Numbered from the stretch's first letter, positions 46,384-55,100 are shown. The stretch: 64,000 nt of DNA from Palsa-504 sp963756575 (GCA_963756575.1 CAVWOM010000001.1:124001-188000), one strand, 5' to 3'. Program-made: numbers and translations. Notes: generated by a model not told the origin, from the sequence alone.

Positions 46384-47250
46384 TCAGGCGTCGGCGCCGC
46401 GCTCGACCGGCTTGTCGCGCTTGCGCGGCTCGCCGCCGGTGGCCTCCAGGTAGGCGTCGACGATCGCCGGGACGTCGTAGCCCTGCCGCATGATCTGGCC
46501 CTTCTCCAGCCAGATGATCCGGTTGCAGCTCGCCTCGATCTCGGCCAGGTTGTGCGCGACGAGGAAGACCGTGCCCGCCTCCTTGCGCAGCTGGACGATC
46601 CGCTCGTGGCTCTTGGCCCGGAAGTTCGCGTCCCCGGTGGCCAGCGCCTCGTCGATCATGAGGATCTCGTGGTTCTTGGCGGAGGCGATGGAGAACCGCA
46701 GCCGCTGGGCCATGCCGCTCGAATAGGTGCGCATCGGGTAGTCGATGAAGTTGCCCACGCCGGAGAAATCCACGATCGACTGGTAGCGGTCCTTGGTTTC
46801 CTGCGGGGTCATGCCCATGGCCAGGCAGCCGAGCACCACGTTCCGCTCGCCGGTCAGGTCATCGAGCAGCGCGGCGTTGACGCCGAGCAGGGCGGCCTGC
46901 CCGCTGCTGTAGACACAGCCCTGCTCGGGCGGGAGCAGCCCGGCGATCGCCTGCAGCAGCGTCGACTTGCCCGACCCGTTCCGGCCGATGATGCCGACGG
47001 CATCGCCGTGATTGATCACGAACGAGATGCCCCTGATCGCGTGCACCTCGCGGATCGACGGACGGCGCTGCCGCTTGATCACCCGCATGAGCGCGGTCGC
47101 CGCGGTGCCCTTGTCGCCGCCCGCGCCGTAGACGCGGTAGACCACGTGCAGGTCATCGACGACCACGGTGGGCTCGGGGCCGCTGTCCTCGGCGCTGCCG
47201 GGCCCGGTGCCGTCCGGCTTAGTACCGTTCACTGCGGTTCCGCTAGCCAC
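46384..47250 (-). CDS. ABC transporter ATP-binding protein, polysaccharide/teichoic acid export type
   Basis: A 288-residue ATPase. It has Walker A IIGRNGSGKST, the signature YSSGMAQRLRFSIA, Walker B EILMIDEAL and the switch His in VAHNL. The position of VHAIRGISFVINHGD after a 60-residue N-terminal extension resembles TagH, Wzt and RfbE-like subunits. No C-terminal Wzt carbohydrate-binding domain is present. The GTG start lies 8 bp inside the end of the permease gene, so the two are coupled. Together they likely flip a lipid-linked cell-wall glycan. Confidence 0.9.
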   Translation of the reverse strand: MASGTAVNGTKPDGTGPGSAEDSGPEPTVVVDDLHVVYRVYGAGGDKGTAATALMRVIKRQRRPSIREVHAIRGISFVINHGDAVGIIGRNGSGKSTLLQAIAGLLPPEQGCVYSSGQAALLGVNAALLDDLTGERNVVLGCLAMGMTPQETKDRYQSIVDFSGVGNFIDYPMRTYSSGMAQRLRFSIASAKNHEILMIDEALATGDANFRAKSHERIVQLRKEAGTVFLVAHNLAEIEASCNRIIWLEKGQIMRQGYDVPAIVDAYLEATGGEPRKRDKPVERGADA

Positions 47251-48289
47251 GGCCGTACCTCGTTTCCGCTTCCCAGAAGAACAGGAACCCGACGACCAGG
47301 GCCACCGCGGCCCAGGCCGCGCCGTAGATCCACAGCTGGGTGGATGAGATCGTGGGGTGACAGTAAGCGCTGTCGTAGAGCAGCTTGCTGTTGTGATAGT
47401 AGGCGTCGCAGATCCGCGCGTTGAACGGCTTGGCGCCCGGGGCGGCCGTCCGCTGGGTCTTCAGGATGGCGTTGCGGATCAGGCTGATGAAGACGGCGGC
47501 CGGGTTGATCTGCAGCAGGTAGCTGATCGTCGGGTGGTGGCGCAGCGTGCCGATCGTCTGGATGCTGTACATGACGCCGGAGGTGTACATCCAGGTCCGC
47601 ACCAGGAACGGTATGAGCTGGCTGAAGTCGTCCGCGCCGGCGCCCAGCCGGGCCAGGAACAGGCCCATGCCGATGTTGAAGACGGACTGCAGCAGCAGGG
47701 CCGGGATGGCCAGCAGCCAGTACCAGGTCAGCGGCTCGCCGGTGCCCAGCACGATCGCCGCGAGCACGATCAGGGCCATGCCGAGCTGCTCGAGCTCGAT
47801 CAGCACGTAGCCGATCGGCAGGCAGGCCCGCGGGAAGGGCAGCGCCCGGATCAGCGGCAGGCTGTCCGGCATGACCCGGGAGGTGGTGATGCACGCCCGC
47901 TGGGTGAAGTTGAAGATGAAGATCCCGGTGATCAGGAAGCCCAGGAAGTTGGGCACGCCCCGGTTGGTGCCGAGGATGACGCCGAAGATCAGGTAGTACA
48001 CGGCCGCGTTCAGCAGCGGGGTGAGCACCTGCCACAGCTGGCCGAGCCGCGCCTCGGTGTACATCGCGATGTTGCGCGCGGTGGCGAAGCCCAGGATGAA
48101 GTGACGCCGCTCCCACAGCTGGCGGGCGTAGGCGAGCGCGCTAGGCCGGGCGGCGCTCGGCCGCAGGTGATACCGGGCGGCCAGCTCGGCCAGGGGCTCG
48201 CCGGCCAGCGTGGACGGATCTATCTCGGGGATGACCAGGTCGTCGGTCAGCGTGCCGGGACCGCCCTGGTCACGGGCTCGTTCCTTCAT
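47243..48289 (-). CDS. ABC-2 type polysaccharide exporter permease
   Basis: 348 residues from ATG 48289 (ATG 48334 also possible). After a cytoplasmic head of about 85 residues come six membrane segments of the ABC-2 fold, for example AAVYYLIFGVILGTNRGVPN, FLGFLITGIFIFNF and ELEQLGMALIVLAAIVLG. The loop RVMPDSLPLIRALPFPRACL is typical of TagG/Wzm permeases. The partner ATPase gene overlaps downstream. Nearby GT genes at 50.7-54.5 kb may make the exported glycan, but this link is inferred. Confidence 0.88.
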   Translation of the reverse strand: MKERARDQGGPGTLTDDLVIPEIDPSTLAGEPLAELAARYHLRPSAARPSALAYARQLWERRHFILGFATARNIAMYTEARLGQLWQVLTPLLNAAVYYLIFGVILGTNRGVPNFLGFLITGIFIFNFTQRACITTSRVMPDSLPLIRALPFPRACLPIGYVLIELEQLGMALIVLAAIVLGTGEPLTWYWLLAIPALLLQSVFNIGMGLFLARLGAGADDFSQLIPFLVRTWMYTSGVMYSIQTIGTLRHHPTISYLLQINPAAVFISLIRNAILKTQRTAAPGAKPFNARICDAYYHNSKLLYDSAYCHPTISSTQLWIYGAAWAAVALVVGFLFFWEAETRYGRG

Positions 48290-48537
48290 GTGACCGGGCC
48301 CGGGGCGCGGGGGGCGGCCAGCGCTATCTGGCACTGGGCGCGGCGGAATGGACTGACAACCTTCACGGTGAGACGTTACCGTGCCCGCGGCAGGTACCGG
48401 GGCCAGCGGGGGTTTCTGCTGTGACGCCGTTACCGTTCAGATATCTGGAGTGCTCGCGTGTTTCCGGAGCGCTCTGACGGGGCATTTCCGCTCGTACCGG
48501 GTTCGCTCAAGGTCGGACATACAAAACTGGGGCTGTC

Positions 48538-48999
48538 ATGGAGGTGACTGAGGCGAGCGTATTGCTGCTCCCGTTCGCCGCTTCAAGTGTCGGCGTGGCC
48601 CGCCGGCGCCTGATGTCTGATCTTATCGAGGCCGATGTCTACGATTCGGCGGTCTGCGATGTCGCCCTCGTCATCAGCGAGCTGTTCAGCAACGCGCTGC
48701 GGCACGCGGCGCCGCTGCCCGAAGCGAAAATACGCGTAGCCTGGCGCATCGGCCAGGCCTGCGTCCTGGTCGCGGTCAGCGACGGAGGCGGCCCGACCGT
48801 GCCCGAGCTGGGCGAGCCGGCCCAGGGCGCGACCGGCGGCCGGGGCTTGCGGATCGTGGAGAAGCTGTCGATCCGCTGGGGGACGAGCACCGGCGAGGAC
48901 GGCACTACCGTGTGGGCGGAGGTGCCGGTCCGGCCGCTGGCGGCCGCGTCCGAGATGACGACGGTCGGGGTGCCCGTCGTCGCCGGGGAGAGCGGCTAG
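48538..48999 (+). CDS. Anti-sigma-factor-type ATPase (HATPase_c, RsbW-like)
   Basis: A 153-residue single-domain protein. It carries the N box VISELFSNALRHA, G1 AVSDGGG and a G2-like TGGRGLRIVEKLS. Small stand-alone GHKL proteins of this kind in actinomycetes are anti-sigma kinases or regulators that phosphorylate STAS antagonists. A STAS protein is encoded 1.3 kb downstream on the same strand, with the arginine-deiminase relative between. No sigma factor gene is in the window. ATG 48538 follows a GGGG-rich stretch. Confidence 0.87.
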   Translation: MEVTEASVLLLPFAASSVGVARRRLMSDLIEADVYDSAVCDVALVISELFSNALRHAAPLPEAKIRVAWRIGQACVLVAVSDGGGPTVPELGEPAQGATGGRGLRIVEKLSIRWGTSTGEDGTTVWAEVPVRPLAAASEMTTVGVPVVAGESG

Positions 49000-49045
49000 C
49001 GGGGCAGGTAACGGGGGAAGCACAACCGCCAGGGGGGACGGGACT

Positions 49046-50245
49046 GTGCCGGGGTTCAGTGGTGTGGACAGTGAGGTGGGCCGGCTCCGGGCGGTAATCG
49101 TGCACCGGCCGGGAGCCGAGCTGAAACGGGTGCTCCCGCGCAACGCCGGGCAGCTGATGTTCGCCGGCCTGCCCTGGGCCGCGCGGGCGCAGCAGGAACA
49201 CGACGTCTTCACGCAGGTCCTGCGTGATCACGGCGTGCAGGTCCTGTACCTGACCGAGCTGCTCCAGGACGTCCTGGAGTACGCGCCGGCCCGGCGGCAG
49301 GCGATCGCCGCCGCGCTCGGCTCGGTCCTGCTCGGCGACGAGCTGACCGGCCAGCTCCGGCGCCATCTGGACGGGCTCGACCCGGAGGTTCTGGCCGAGT
49401 CCCTCATCACCGGGCTCACCGCGGGCGAGTTCCGCCCCGGCCGAGGCGCGGTGTACCAGCTGCTCGGGACGTCGGAATTCATCCTCCGGCCGCTGCCTGA
49501 CCTGGTGTTCCTCCGGGATCTAAGTGTCTGGATCGGTGACCAGGTGGCGGTGGCCAGCCCGGCCGCGGCGAGCCGCCGGCTGCCGGCCGAGCTGATCGGC
49601 GTCATCTACGCGCACCACCCGCTGTTCGCCGGGACCAAGACGCTGTACCGGCCCGGCCACGAGCCGCTGCATGGCGGCGACCTGGTGCTGGCCGCCCCGG
49701 GCGTGATCGCGGCGGGCTGCCCGCCGCCGGGAGTGGCCCGGCTGGCCCGGCACGTCTTCGACGCCGGGCTGGCGCACACCGTGCTCGCCGTCCCGCTCGG
49801 CCACCCGGAGCGGCGGCTGGACACCGTCTGCACCATGCTGAGCGGCGACACGGTGCTGATGCGGCCGGCGGTGGCCTACTCGCTGACGGCGCGGGTGCTG
49901 ACCCCCGGCGGCGACGGTCCCCGGGTCTCGCACCCGCAGGCCCTTCTCGCCGCCGCGGCCGCGGCGGCGGGCCTGGACCGGCTGCGGGTCGTCGAGACCG
50001 GGTTCGGCCCGGCGAGCCGCGAGCAGTGGGACGACGCGGGCAACCTGCTGGTGCTGGCTCCGGGCCTGGTGGTGACGCACGAGCGGAACGTGGCCACCCT
50101 GGCCAGGCTGGAACGATGTGGTATCGAGGCGGTCAGCGTGCCGGGCAGCGAGCTATGCGGCCCCCGGGGCGGACCGCGCAGCCTATGCTGTCCGGTGAGC
50201 CGGGATCCGGCGCCGCTGCCCGTCGGCTTATGCAGCGAACTCTAA
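49046..50245 (+). CDS. Arginine deiminase homologue with replaced catalytic residues (probable pseudoenzyme)
   Basis: 399 residues, the usual arginine deiminase length, from GTG 49046 with AGGGGGG eight bases upstream. The fold is clear: SEVGRLRAVIVHRPGAEL at the start, LPDLVFLRDLSVWI (D158 kept), RRLDTVCTML and GSELCGPRGGPRSLCCPV at the end. By my reading of the family pattern, three active-site positions are changed. The Glu of EGGD is H209 (LHGGD), the His of MHLDT is R257, and the nucleophilic Cys of GGPRCMSCP is S379, with an extra Cys at 381. D259 is kept. Normal deiminase activity is unlikely. It lies between an anti-sigma-type ATPase and a STAS antagonist, which suggests a regulatory or binding role. 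Confidence 0.82.
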   Translation: MPGFSGVDSEVGRLRAVIVHRPGAELKRVLPRNAGQLMFAGLPWAARAQQEHDVFTQVLRDHGVQVLYLTELLQDVLEYAPARRQAIAAALGSVLLGDELTGQLRRHLDGLDPEVLAESLITGLTAGEFRPGRGAVYQLLGTSEFILRPLPDLVFLRDLSVWIGDQVAVASPAAASRRLPAELIGVIYAHHPLFAGTKTLYRPGHEPLHGGDLVLAAPGVIAAGCPPPGVARLARHVFDAGLAHTVLAVPLGHPERRLDTVCTMLSGDTVLMRPAVAYSLTARVLTPGGDGPRVSHPQALLAAAAAAAGLDRLRVVETGFGPASREQWDDAGNLLVLAPGLVVTHERNVATLARLERCGIEAVSVPGSELCGPRGGPRSLCCPVSRDPAPLPVGLCSEL

Positions 50246-50303
50246 GGATGCGCTCAGCGTAGTTGCCTGGCTTCCGGACGCTGAGCGCGGTAAGGTTCCG
50301 CTC

Positions 50304-50657
50304 GTGGAGCTAAATGTCTCAAGTCGATTTCACGATGATCACACAATCGTGACCATTTGCGGTGAGATCGATCTTTATACCGCTCCGCGGCTGCACAGCG
50401 AGCTCGGCGCGGTCCTGGTGGACGGCACGCCCACGCGGGTCGTGATCGACATGTCAGGCGTGGACTTCTGCGACTCGACTGGCATGAACGTGCTGCTGTC
50501 CTGCCTGCGCCGGGTGCGCGAGCGGGGCGGCGAGCTCGAGATCGCCTCTCCGAAGCCCGCGGTGCGCAAGATCCTCCAGGTGACCGGCCTCGACTCGGTG
50601 TTCACGCTGGTCGACGACTCTGCCCTGAGCCTGCCGAAGCCGGCCGTCCCGCAGTAG
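50304..50657 (+). CDS. STAS-domain anti-sigma factor antagonist (RsbV/SpoIIAA-like)
   Basis: A 117-residue protein from GTG 50304. STAS features: IVTICGEIDLYTAPRLHSEL and VVIDMSGVDFCDSTGMNVLL, where the Ser of DSTG is the usual phosphorylation site. It should bind an anti-sigma ATPase, such as the one at 48538, and be switched off by phosphorylation. The start lies 58 bp past the deiminase-like gene, so one transcript is possible. Confidence 0.9.
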   Translation: MELNVSSRFHDDHTIVTICGEIDLYTAPRLHSELGAVLVDGTPTRVVIDMSGVDFCDSTGMNVLLSCLRRVRERGGELEIASPKPAVRKILQVTGLDSVFTLVDDSALSLPKPAVPQ

Positions 50658-50698
50658 AGCGGACGCGGGCGGGGATCGGTTCGCCTAGTATCGGGCCC

Positions 50699-51454
50699 AT
50701 GTCAGTGCCGTCTGCACCGGGGCCGTATGTACCGGGTCCGCCCACGTCAGCAGGGTCCCAGGCCGGTGACGTCGCGGTCGTCATCCCGGCGCGGAACGAG
50801 GCCGATCGCATCGCCGCGACCGTGACGGGCGCGGCCGGTCTCGACGGCGTCGGCCTCGTGGTGGTCGTCGACGACGGCTCCGGCGACGGTACCGGCAAGC
50901 TGGCCCGCGAGGCGGGCGCCGTGGTGCTGCGGCACGCCCGCAACCGGGGCAAGGCGGCCGCGATGCAGTCCGGGGCGAACGCGGTGGGCCTCGTCGACCA
51001 GCGCGAGGGCCGGGAGCTTCCCCGGCACCTGCTGTTCCTCGACGCGGACCTCGGTGCCTCGGCCGCGCACGCGGGGCCGCTGGCCGGGCCGGTGCTGGCC
51101 GGGCAGGCCGACATGACCATCGCCGTCTTCGCCGCGACCGTCAAGCTCGGCGGGCACGGCCTGGTGGTCGGGCTGTCCGGGGCCGGCATCCGCCGGGCCG
51201 TCGGGTGGCAGCCGGCCCAGCCGCTGAACGGGCAGCGGTGCCTGACCCGGGCGGCGTTCGAGGCCGCGCGCCCGCTGGCGCGCGGCTGGGGCGTGGAGAC
51301 CGCGCTCACCATCGACCTGATGCGCCAGGGCTTCCGGGTCGCCGAAGTCGAGGTGGAACTGGCGCACCGGGCCACCGGAACCGGGCTGGCCGCCCAGCTG
51401 CATCGCGCCCACCAGCTCACCGATGTCGCCCGGGCGCTCGCCTCCCGGCGGTAA
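50699..51454 (+). CDS. Family 2 glycosyltransferase
   Basis: A 251-residue GT-A enzyme. VAVVIPARNEADRIAATV opens the nucleotide-binding fold, VVDDGSGDGTG and LFLDADLGAS (DxD-like) follow, and WGVETALTIDLMRQG lies near the acceptor side. No membrane anchor is seen. It resembles polyprenyl-phosphate sugar synthases and glucosyl-3-phosphoglycerate-synthase-like GT2 proteins; the sugar is unknown. It is followed by two polytopic GT-C genes that would use a polyprenyl-phosphate sugar, so it may supply their donor. Confidence 0.85.
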   Translation: MSVPSAPGPYVPGPPTSAGSQAGDVAVVIPARNEADRIAATVTGAAGLDGVGLVVVVDDGSGDGTGKLAREAGAVVLRHARNRGKAAAMQSGANAVGLVDQREGRELPRHLLFLDADLGASAAHAGPLAGPVLAGQADMTIAVFAATVKLGGHGLVVGLSGAGIRRAVGWQPAQPLNGQRCLTRAAFEAARPLARGWGVETALTIDLMRQGFRVAEVEVELAHRATGTGLAAQLHRAHQLTDVARALASRR

Positions 51455-51455
51455 C

Positions 51456-51538
51456 CGCCCGGAGATGACAGCCCGGAGATGACCGCCCGGAGATGAGCCC
51501 CCGAGATGCCCCCCGAGATGGCCGCCCCGAGGTGACCG
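51456..51538 (+). repeat. 12-14 bp tandem repeat carrying RBS-like and start/stop motifs at a gene start
   Basis: Six copies of a unit CCCGGAGATGACCG, with variants CCCCGAGATGCC and CCCCGAGGTGACC, begin right after the GT2 stop. Each early copy contains GGAGATGA, a Shine-Dalgarno-like core fused to overlapping start and stop codons. The array continues into the first codons of the next gene, so its copy number would change either the spacing or the N-terminus. Confidence 0.8.
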
Positions 51539-53199
51539 CAGAGCGCGCCGGGATCGCCGGGCTGACCGCTACCGGGGTCAGCGTGGCGTGCACGTTCGCC
51601 GTGGCCGTGATGGGCCCGTCGGTCATGGAGCCGGCCCTGCCCGGACGCCCGGGCCAGCCGCCCTGGTCGCTGGGCCTGCACCCGTCGCCCTACCTGGCGA
51701 TCGGGCTGACCGCGGCCGGGCTGGCGTCCGGCGCGCTCGGCCTGGTGCTCGCGCTGCGGGCGGCCCGCCGGGGCTGGCCGGTCCCGGCCCGGGTGGTGCT
51801 GATCGCCGGGCTGCTGGCGGCCGCCGCGCTGACGCTGGTGCCGCCCTTCGGCTCCTCGGATCACCTCAGCTACGCCGCCTACGGCCGGATGCTCGTCACC
51901 GGCCACAACCCGTACACCACCACGCCCGCCCAGCTGGCCGCCCTGGGCGACCCGGTGGCCCGGGCGGTGCAGGACTGGCGCGGGACGTCGTCGGTCTACG
52001 GGCCGCTCGCGACCGCCATCCAGGCGCTGGCCTCGCTGGCCGGCGGGACGTCGGTGCGGCTCACCGTGTTCGTGCTCGGCCTGGCGAACCTGGCCGCGTT
52101 CGCCGGCACCGCGCTGCTGCTGCACCGGATGACCCGGTCCGACCCGGCCCGGCAGCGGCGCGCCGCCCTGCTGTGGGCGGCCAACCCGCTGCTGCTCCAG
52201 GTGCTGGTGGCCGGGGCGCACGTGGACGGCCAGGCGGTCTTCTTCGGCGTCGCGGCCGTGGCGGTGATGTCCCCGGTGCTGTCGCGAGCCGCGCCGCCGG
52301 TCCCGATGACGACAGGGCCGCTGGCGCGCGCGGCGATCGCCGGGGTGCTGATCGGGCTGGGTTTCGCGGTCAAGATCACGATCGCCCTCACCGGCCTGGG
52401 CCTCGCCCTCGCGCTCGGCTACGGCGGCTGGCGCCGGAGCCAGCGCCGGCCTGGCCAGCGACAGCCCGGCCGACGGCAGCCCGGCCGACGGCAGCCGATG
52501 CTGTGGCCGGCGCTGGCGGCCCTCGGGGCGGGGTTCGCGGTGACGGCCGGCACGGCGCTGGCCATCGGCGGATCCGCCATGCTGCGGCAGTCCTCACAAG
52601 CCAGCGACATGGTCTCGATCGGGTCCCCGTGGCGGGTGATCAGGTCGGTCATCCACCTCGCGGTGACCGGGACGGCCGCGACCGACGTCGTGAAGGCCGG
52701 CGCCGTCGCGCTGGCCGTGCTGCTCGCGGTGCCGCTGATCCGCGCGCTGGCCCCAGCAGTGGATCCGGACCGAAGCGCGGATCCGGGCCGGTACGCGGCC
52801 ATCGCCTTCGCGCTGGCGCTGGCCTGGCTGTTCGCCTGGCCGTACGTGCTGCCGTGGTACGACGCGCTCGGCTGGGCGCTGCTGCCGCTGGTCCCGCTGA
52901 CCTCCGCCGGGACGGGCGGCGGGCTGGCCGAAGGCCTCGGCTGGCTGCTGCTCGCCCGGACCACCGCGCTCGGCTTCGGTTATCTCCCGGCCCGGCAGGC
53001 CGACGCGCCGCTGCCGCCCGGCCTCGGCTGGCTGCAGCCCGTGATCAGGCACGGGGTGACCCCCGCGATCCTGGCCGCAGCTACGGTGTGGCTCGTCGTG
53101 CTGACGGTGCGGTCGAGGCGTCCGGCGCGGCCCGAGCCGCCCGGGACCGGCGGGCCGCGGCCCCCGGGCCGCCGCGGCGAAGGCCGCGTGAGGCCATGA
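51493..53199 (+). CDS. GT-C family mannosyltransferase, MptB-like
   Basis: Up to 568 residues from ATG 51493; because that start lies inside a tandem repeat, GTG 51532 (VTAERAGIAGL) is a serious alternative. There are about twelve membrane helices. The external loop DHLSYAAYGRMLVTGHNPYT is like the catalytic loop of polyprenyl-phosphomannose-dependent alpha-1,6-mannosyltransferases. It is a paralogue of the protein at 28865-30589. A linker rich in Arg/Gln/Pro (QRRPGQRQPGRRQPGRRQP) lies between two helices. The stop overlaps the next start (ATGA). Confidence 0.82.
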   Translation: MSPRDAPRDGRPEVTAERAGIAGLTATGVSVACTFAVAVMGPSVMEPALPGRPGQPPWSLGLHPSPYLAIGLTAAGLASGALGLVLALRAARRGWPVPARVVLIAGLLAAAALTLVPPFGSSDHLSYAAYGRMLVTGHNPYTTTPAQLAALGDPVARAVQDWRGTSSVYGPLATAIQALASLAGGTSVRLTVFVLGLANLAAFAGTALLLHRMTRSDPARQRRAALLWAANPLLLQVLVAGAHVDGQAVFFGVAAVAVMSPVLSRAAPPVPMTTGPLARAAIAGVLIGLGFAVKITIALTGLGLALALGYGGWRRSQRRPGQRQPGRRQPGRRQPMLWPALAALGAGFAVTAGTALAIGGSAMLRQSSQASDMVSIGSPWRVIRSVIHLAVTGTAATDVVKAGAVALAVLLAVPLIRALAPAVDPDRSADPGRYAAIAFALALAWLFAWPYVLPWYDALGWALLPLVPLTSAGTGGGLAEGLGWLLLARTTALGFGYLPARQADAPLPPGLGWLQPVIRHGVTPAILAAATVWLVVLTVRSRRPARPEPPGTGGPRPPGRRGEGRVRP

Positions 53200-54545
53200 G
53201 CACGGCCAAGGGTGACCGCGCGGTGAGCACGGCCAAGAGCGGCGTGACCCCGGAAGCGGCGGCGGGCGATGGCACCGCGGGCGTGGCGGCCGCCATCCCG
53301 GCCACGACCGGGGCGGGCCGCCGTAGCCCGGGGGCCCTTGCCGCCTGGCTGGACGGCTGGCCGCGCTGGGCGCTCGTGCTGCTGGGCGTGCTGGCCTGGA
53401 TCGCGGCCCTGGCCGCGGTCGAGCCGCTGGTCCGCGGGTACCTGACCAGCGTGCCCGACCAGCGGATGGTCGATCTCAACGTGTACCGCGCGGGCGGCCT
53501 GAGCGTGCTGCGGGGCCAGCCGCTCTACACCGTGGTGACCCCGCCCCCGCAGCTGCTCCCGTTCACCTACCCGCCGGCCGCCGCGCTGTTCGCGGTGCCG
53601 CTGGCGCTGCTGCCCTGGGCGGCCGCCCAGCTGGCCTGGGTGCCTGTCATCTACCTGCCGCTCGCCGCCATCACCTGGTTCGCGTTCGCGCCGCTGCTGC
53701 GCCGGGCGCCCGCCGGGGGGCCGCGCGCGGCCGTGTTCGCGGTCATCTTCGCCGCCTGCGCCTACCTGTTCCCGATGCGGGACGAAATGCGGTTCGGCCA
53801 GGTGGACACCGTGCTGCTGGCGATGGCGGTCGCCGACTGCGCGATCCGGGCGCCGCGCTGGCCGCGGGGCGCGCTGGTGGGCCTGGCCACCGCGATCAAG
53901 CTGGTGCCGGGGGTGTTCATCGTGTACCTGTGGCTGTCCGGGCGGCGCCGGGCCGCGGTCACCGCGGCGGCCGCGGCGCTGGCCTGGACGCTCGGCGCCT
54001 GGCTGCTGCTGCCGGACGACTCGGTCACGTACTGGACCAGCGCGATCTTCCGGTCCGGACGGCTGGGGTCCAACGCGGGCACCTCCAACCAGTCACTGCG
54101 CGGCATCGTGCTCCGGGAGTTCCTGCCCGGCCAGGCGCCCGGCGTGCTGTGGGCCGCCGTCGCCGTCGTGGTGGCCGTGGCCGGCTTCGCGGTGGTCCGG
54201 CGGCTGGCCCTGGCCTCCCGGCAGATGGAGGCGATGGCGGTCACCGCGCTGTTGTGGGTGCTGCTCTCCCCGGTCTCCTGGATCCATCACTTCGTCGTCG
54301 TGGTGGTGGCCATCGGCGCGATCGCGGCCGACGGGCGCTCGCCCCGCCGGGTGGCCATCGCGGCCGGGACCGCCGTCTTCTTCGCGCTGACCATCCCCTG
54401 GTGGGGGCAGTCCCTGCTGGGCCAGGCGGCCGTGCCCGCGCTGGCGGCGCGGGCGGTGCAGGATGCCTTCGGGATCGCGGCCGTGGCGCTCGTGGTGATC
54501 GTGGCCCGGCTGCCCGCCGCAGACCGGCGCGCCACCATCTCTTGA
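53196..54545 (+). CDS. GT87 family alpha-mannosyltransferase (PimE-like, DUF2029)
   Basis: 449 residues from ATG 53196. A longer open frame in the same register runs back to 51588, but it is the shadow of the preceding gene. After a soluble head with a duplicated STAK motif come nine to eleven membrane helices. DLNVYRAGGLSVLRGQPLYT and LPFTYPPAAALFAVPLALLP are the characteristic first-loop motifs of GT87. These enzymes take mannose from polyprenyl-phosphate-mannose to build phosphatidylinositol mannosides or other glycans outside the membrane. Confidence 0.88.
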   Translation: MSTAKGDRAVSTAKSGVTPEAAAGDGTAGVAAAIPATTGAGRRSPGALAAWLDGWPRWALVLLGVLAWIAALAAVEPLVRGYLTSVPDQRMVDLNVYRAGGLSVLRGQPLYTVVTPPPQLLPFTYPPAAALFAVPLALLPWAAAQLAWVPVIYLPLAAITWFAFAPLLRRAPAGGPRAAVFAVIFAACAYLFPMRDEMRFGQVDTVLLAMAVADCAIRAPRWPRGALVGLATAIKLVPGVFIVYLWLSGRRRAAVTAAAAALAWTLGAWLLLPDDSVTYWTSAIFRSGRLGSNAGTSNQSLRGIVLREFLPGQAPGVLWAAVAVVVAVAGFAVVRRLALASRQMEAMAVTALLWVLLSPVSWIHHFVVVVVAIGAIAADGRSPRRVAIAAGTAVFFALTIPWWGQSLLGQAAVPALAARAVQDAFGIAAVALVVIVARLPAADRRATIS

Positions 54546-54563
54546 CCCTGGGTAATCGATATA

Positions 54564-55100
54564 GTGCGTCGTGTGATATCGGTCATCACCTCGGTCGCCG
54601 CGTGGATCCACCACTGGAGCCACTACTGGGAGCACCACTGGCCGCTGGCCATAGGTCCCGGTGTGGGCGTGATCGGCATCTTGGTCGCGATCATCGCCTA
54701 CCGGCGCGCCGCCCGGTCGGTGGCCGAGTGCACCGAGCTGATCAACGGCAGCGTCGGCTCGCGCGGCACGGTGGACCCCCGGGCGCTGCGCGACCTCGCG
54801 GTCGTCCGCTACGACGCGCTGAGCGAGATGTCCGGCCAGCTGTCCTTCTCGGTCGCGCTGCTCAACGCGGTCGGCGACGGCGTGGTGCTCAGCTCCATCA
54901 ACGGGCGGTCGGAGACCCGCACCTACGCGAAGGTCGTCCGGGGCGGGATCGGCACGCAGCCGCTGTCGCCGGAGGAACAGCACGCGGTCCGGGCGGCCCA
55001 GCTCGGGCAGGGGCTGCCCACCGCCGAGCAAGCGGCCGCCCCCGACGTGACCGTCCGGACCTGCCCGCCGCGGCAGGCCCAGCCCAGCCCCGCGGCGTAG
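54564..55100 (+). CDS. DUF4446 family membrane protein
   Basis: A 178-residue protein. One N-terminal membrane helix (AIGPGVGVIGILVAIIAYR) is followed by a cytoplasmic domain with LRDLAVVRYDALSEMSGQLS and VLSSINGRSETRTYAKVVRG, the hallmark of DUF4446. The C-terminal 30 residues are low complexity. Genes of this family usually stand next to prephenate dehydratase or seryl-tRNA synthetase genes, as here. Function unknown. The start could be GTG 54564 or GTG 54573. Confidence 0.88.
   Translation: MRRVISVITSVAAWIHHWSHYWEHHWPLAIGPGVGVIGILVAIIAYRRAARSVAECTELINGSVGSRGTVDPRALRDLAVVRYDALSEMSGQLSFSVALLNAVGDGVVLSSINGRSETRTYAKVVRGGIGTQPLSPEEQHAVRAAQLGQGLPTAEQAAAPDVTVRTCPPRQAQPSPAA

Noticed and set aside
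51588..53195. Long N-terminal extension of the GT87 gene
   Set aside because: Shadow of the MptB-like gene; the extension is Arg/Gly/Ala-rich without structure. ATG 53196 overlaps the previous stop by 4 bp.
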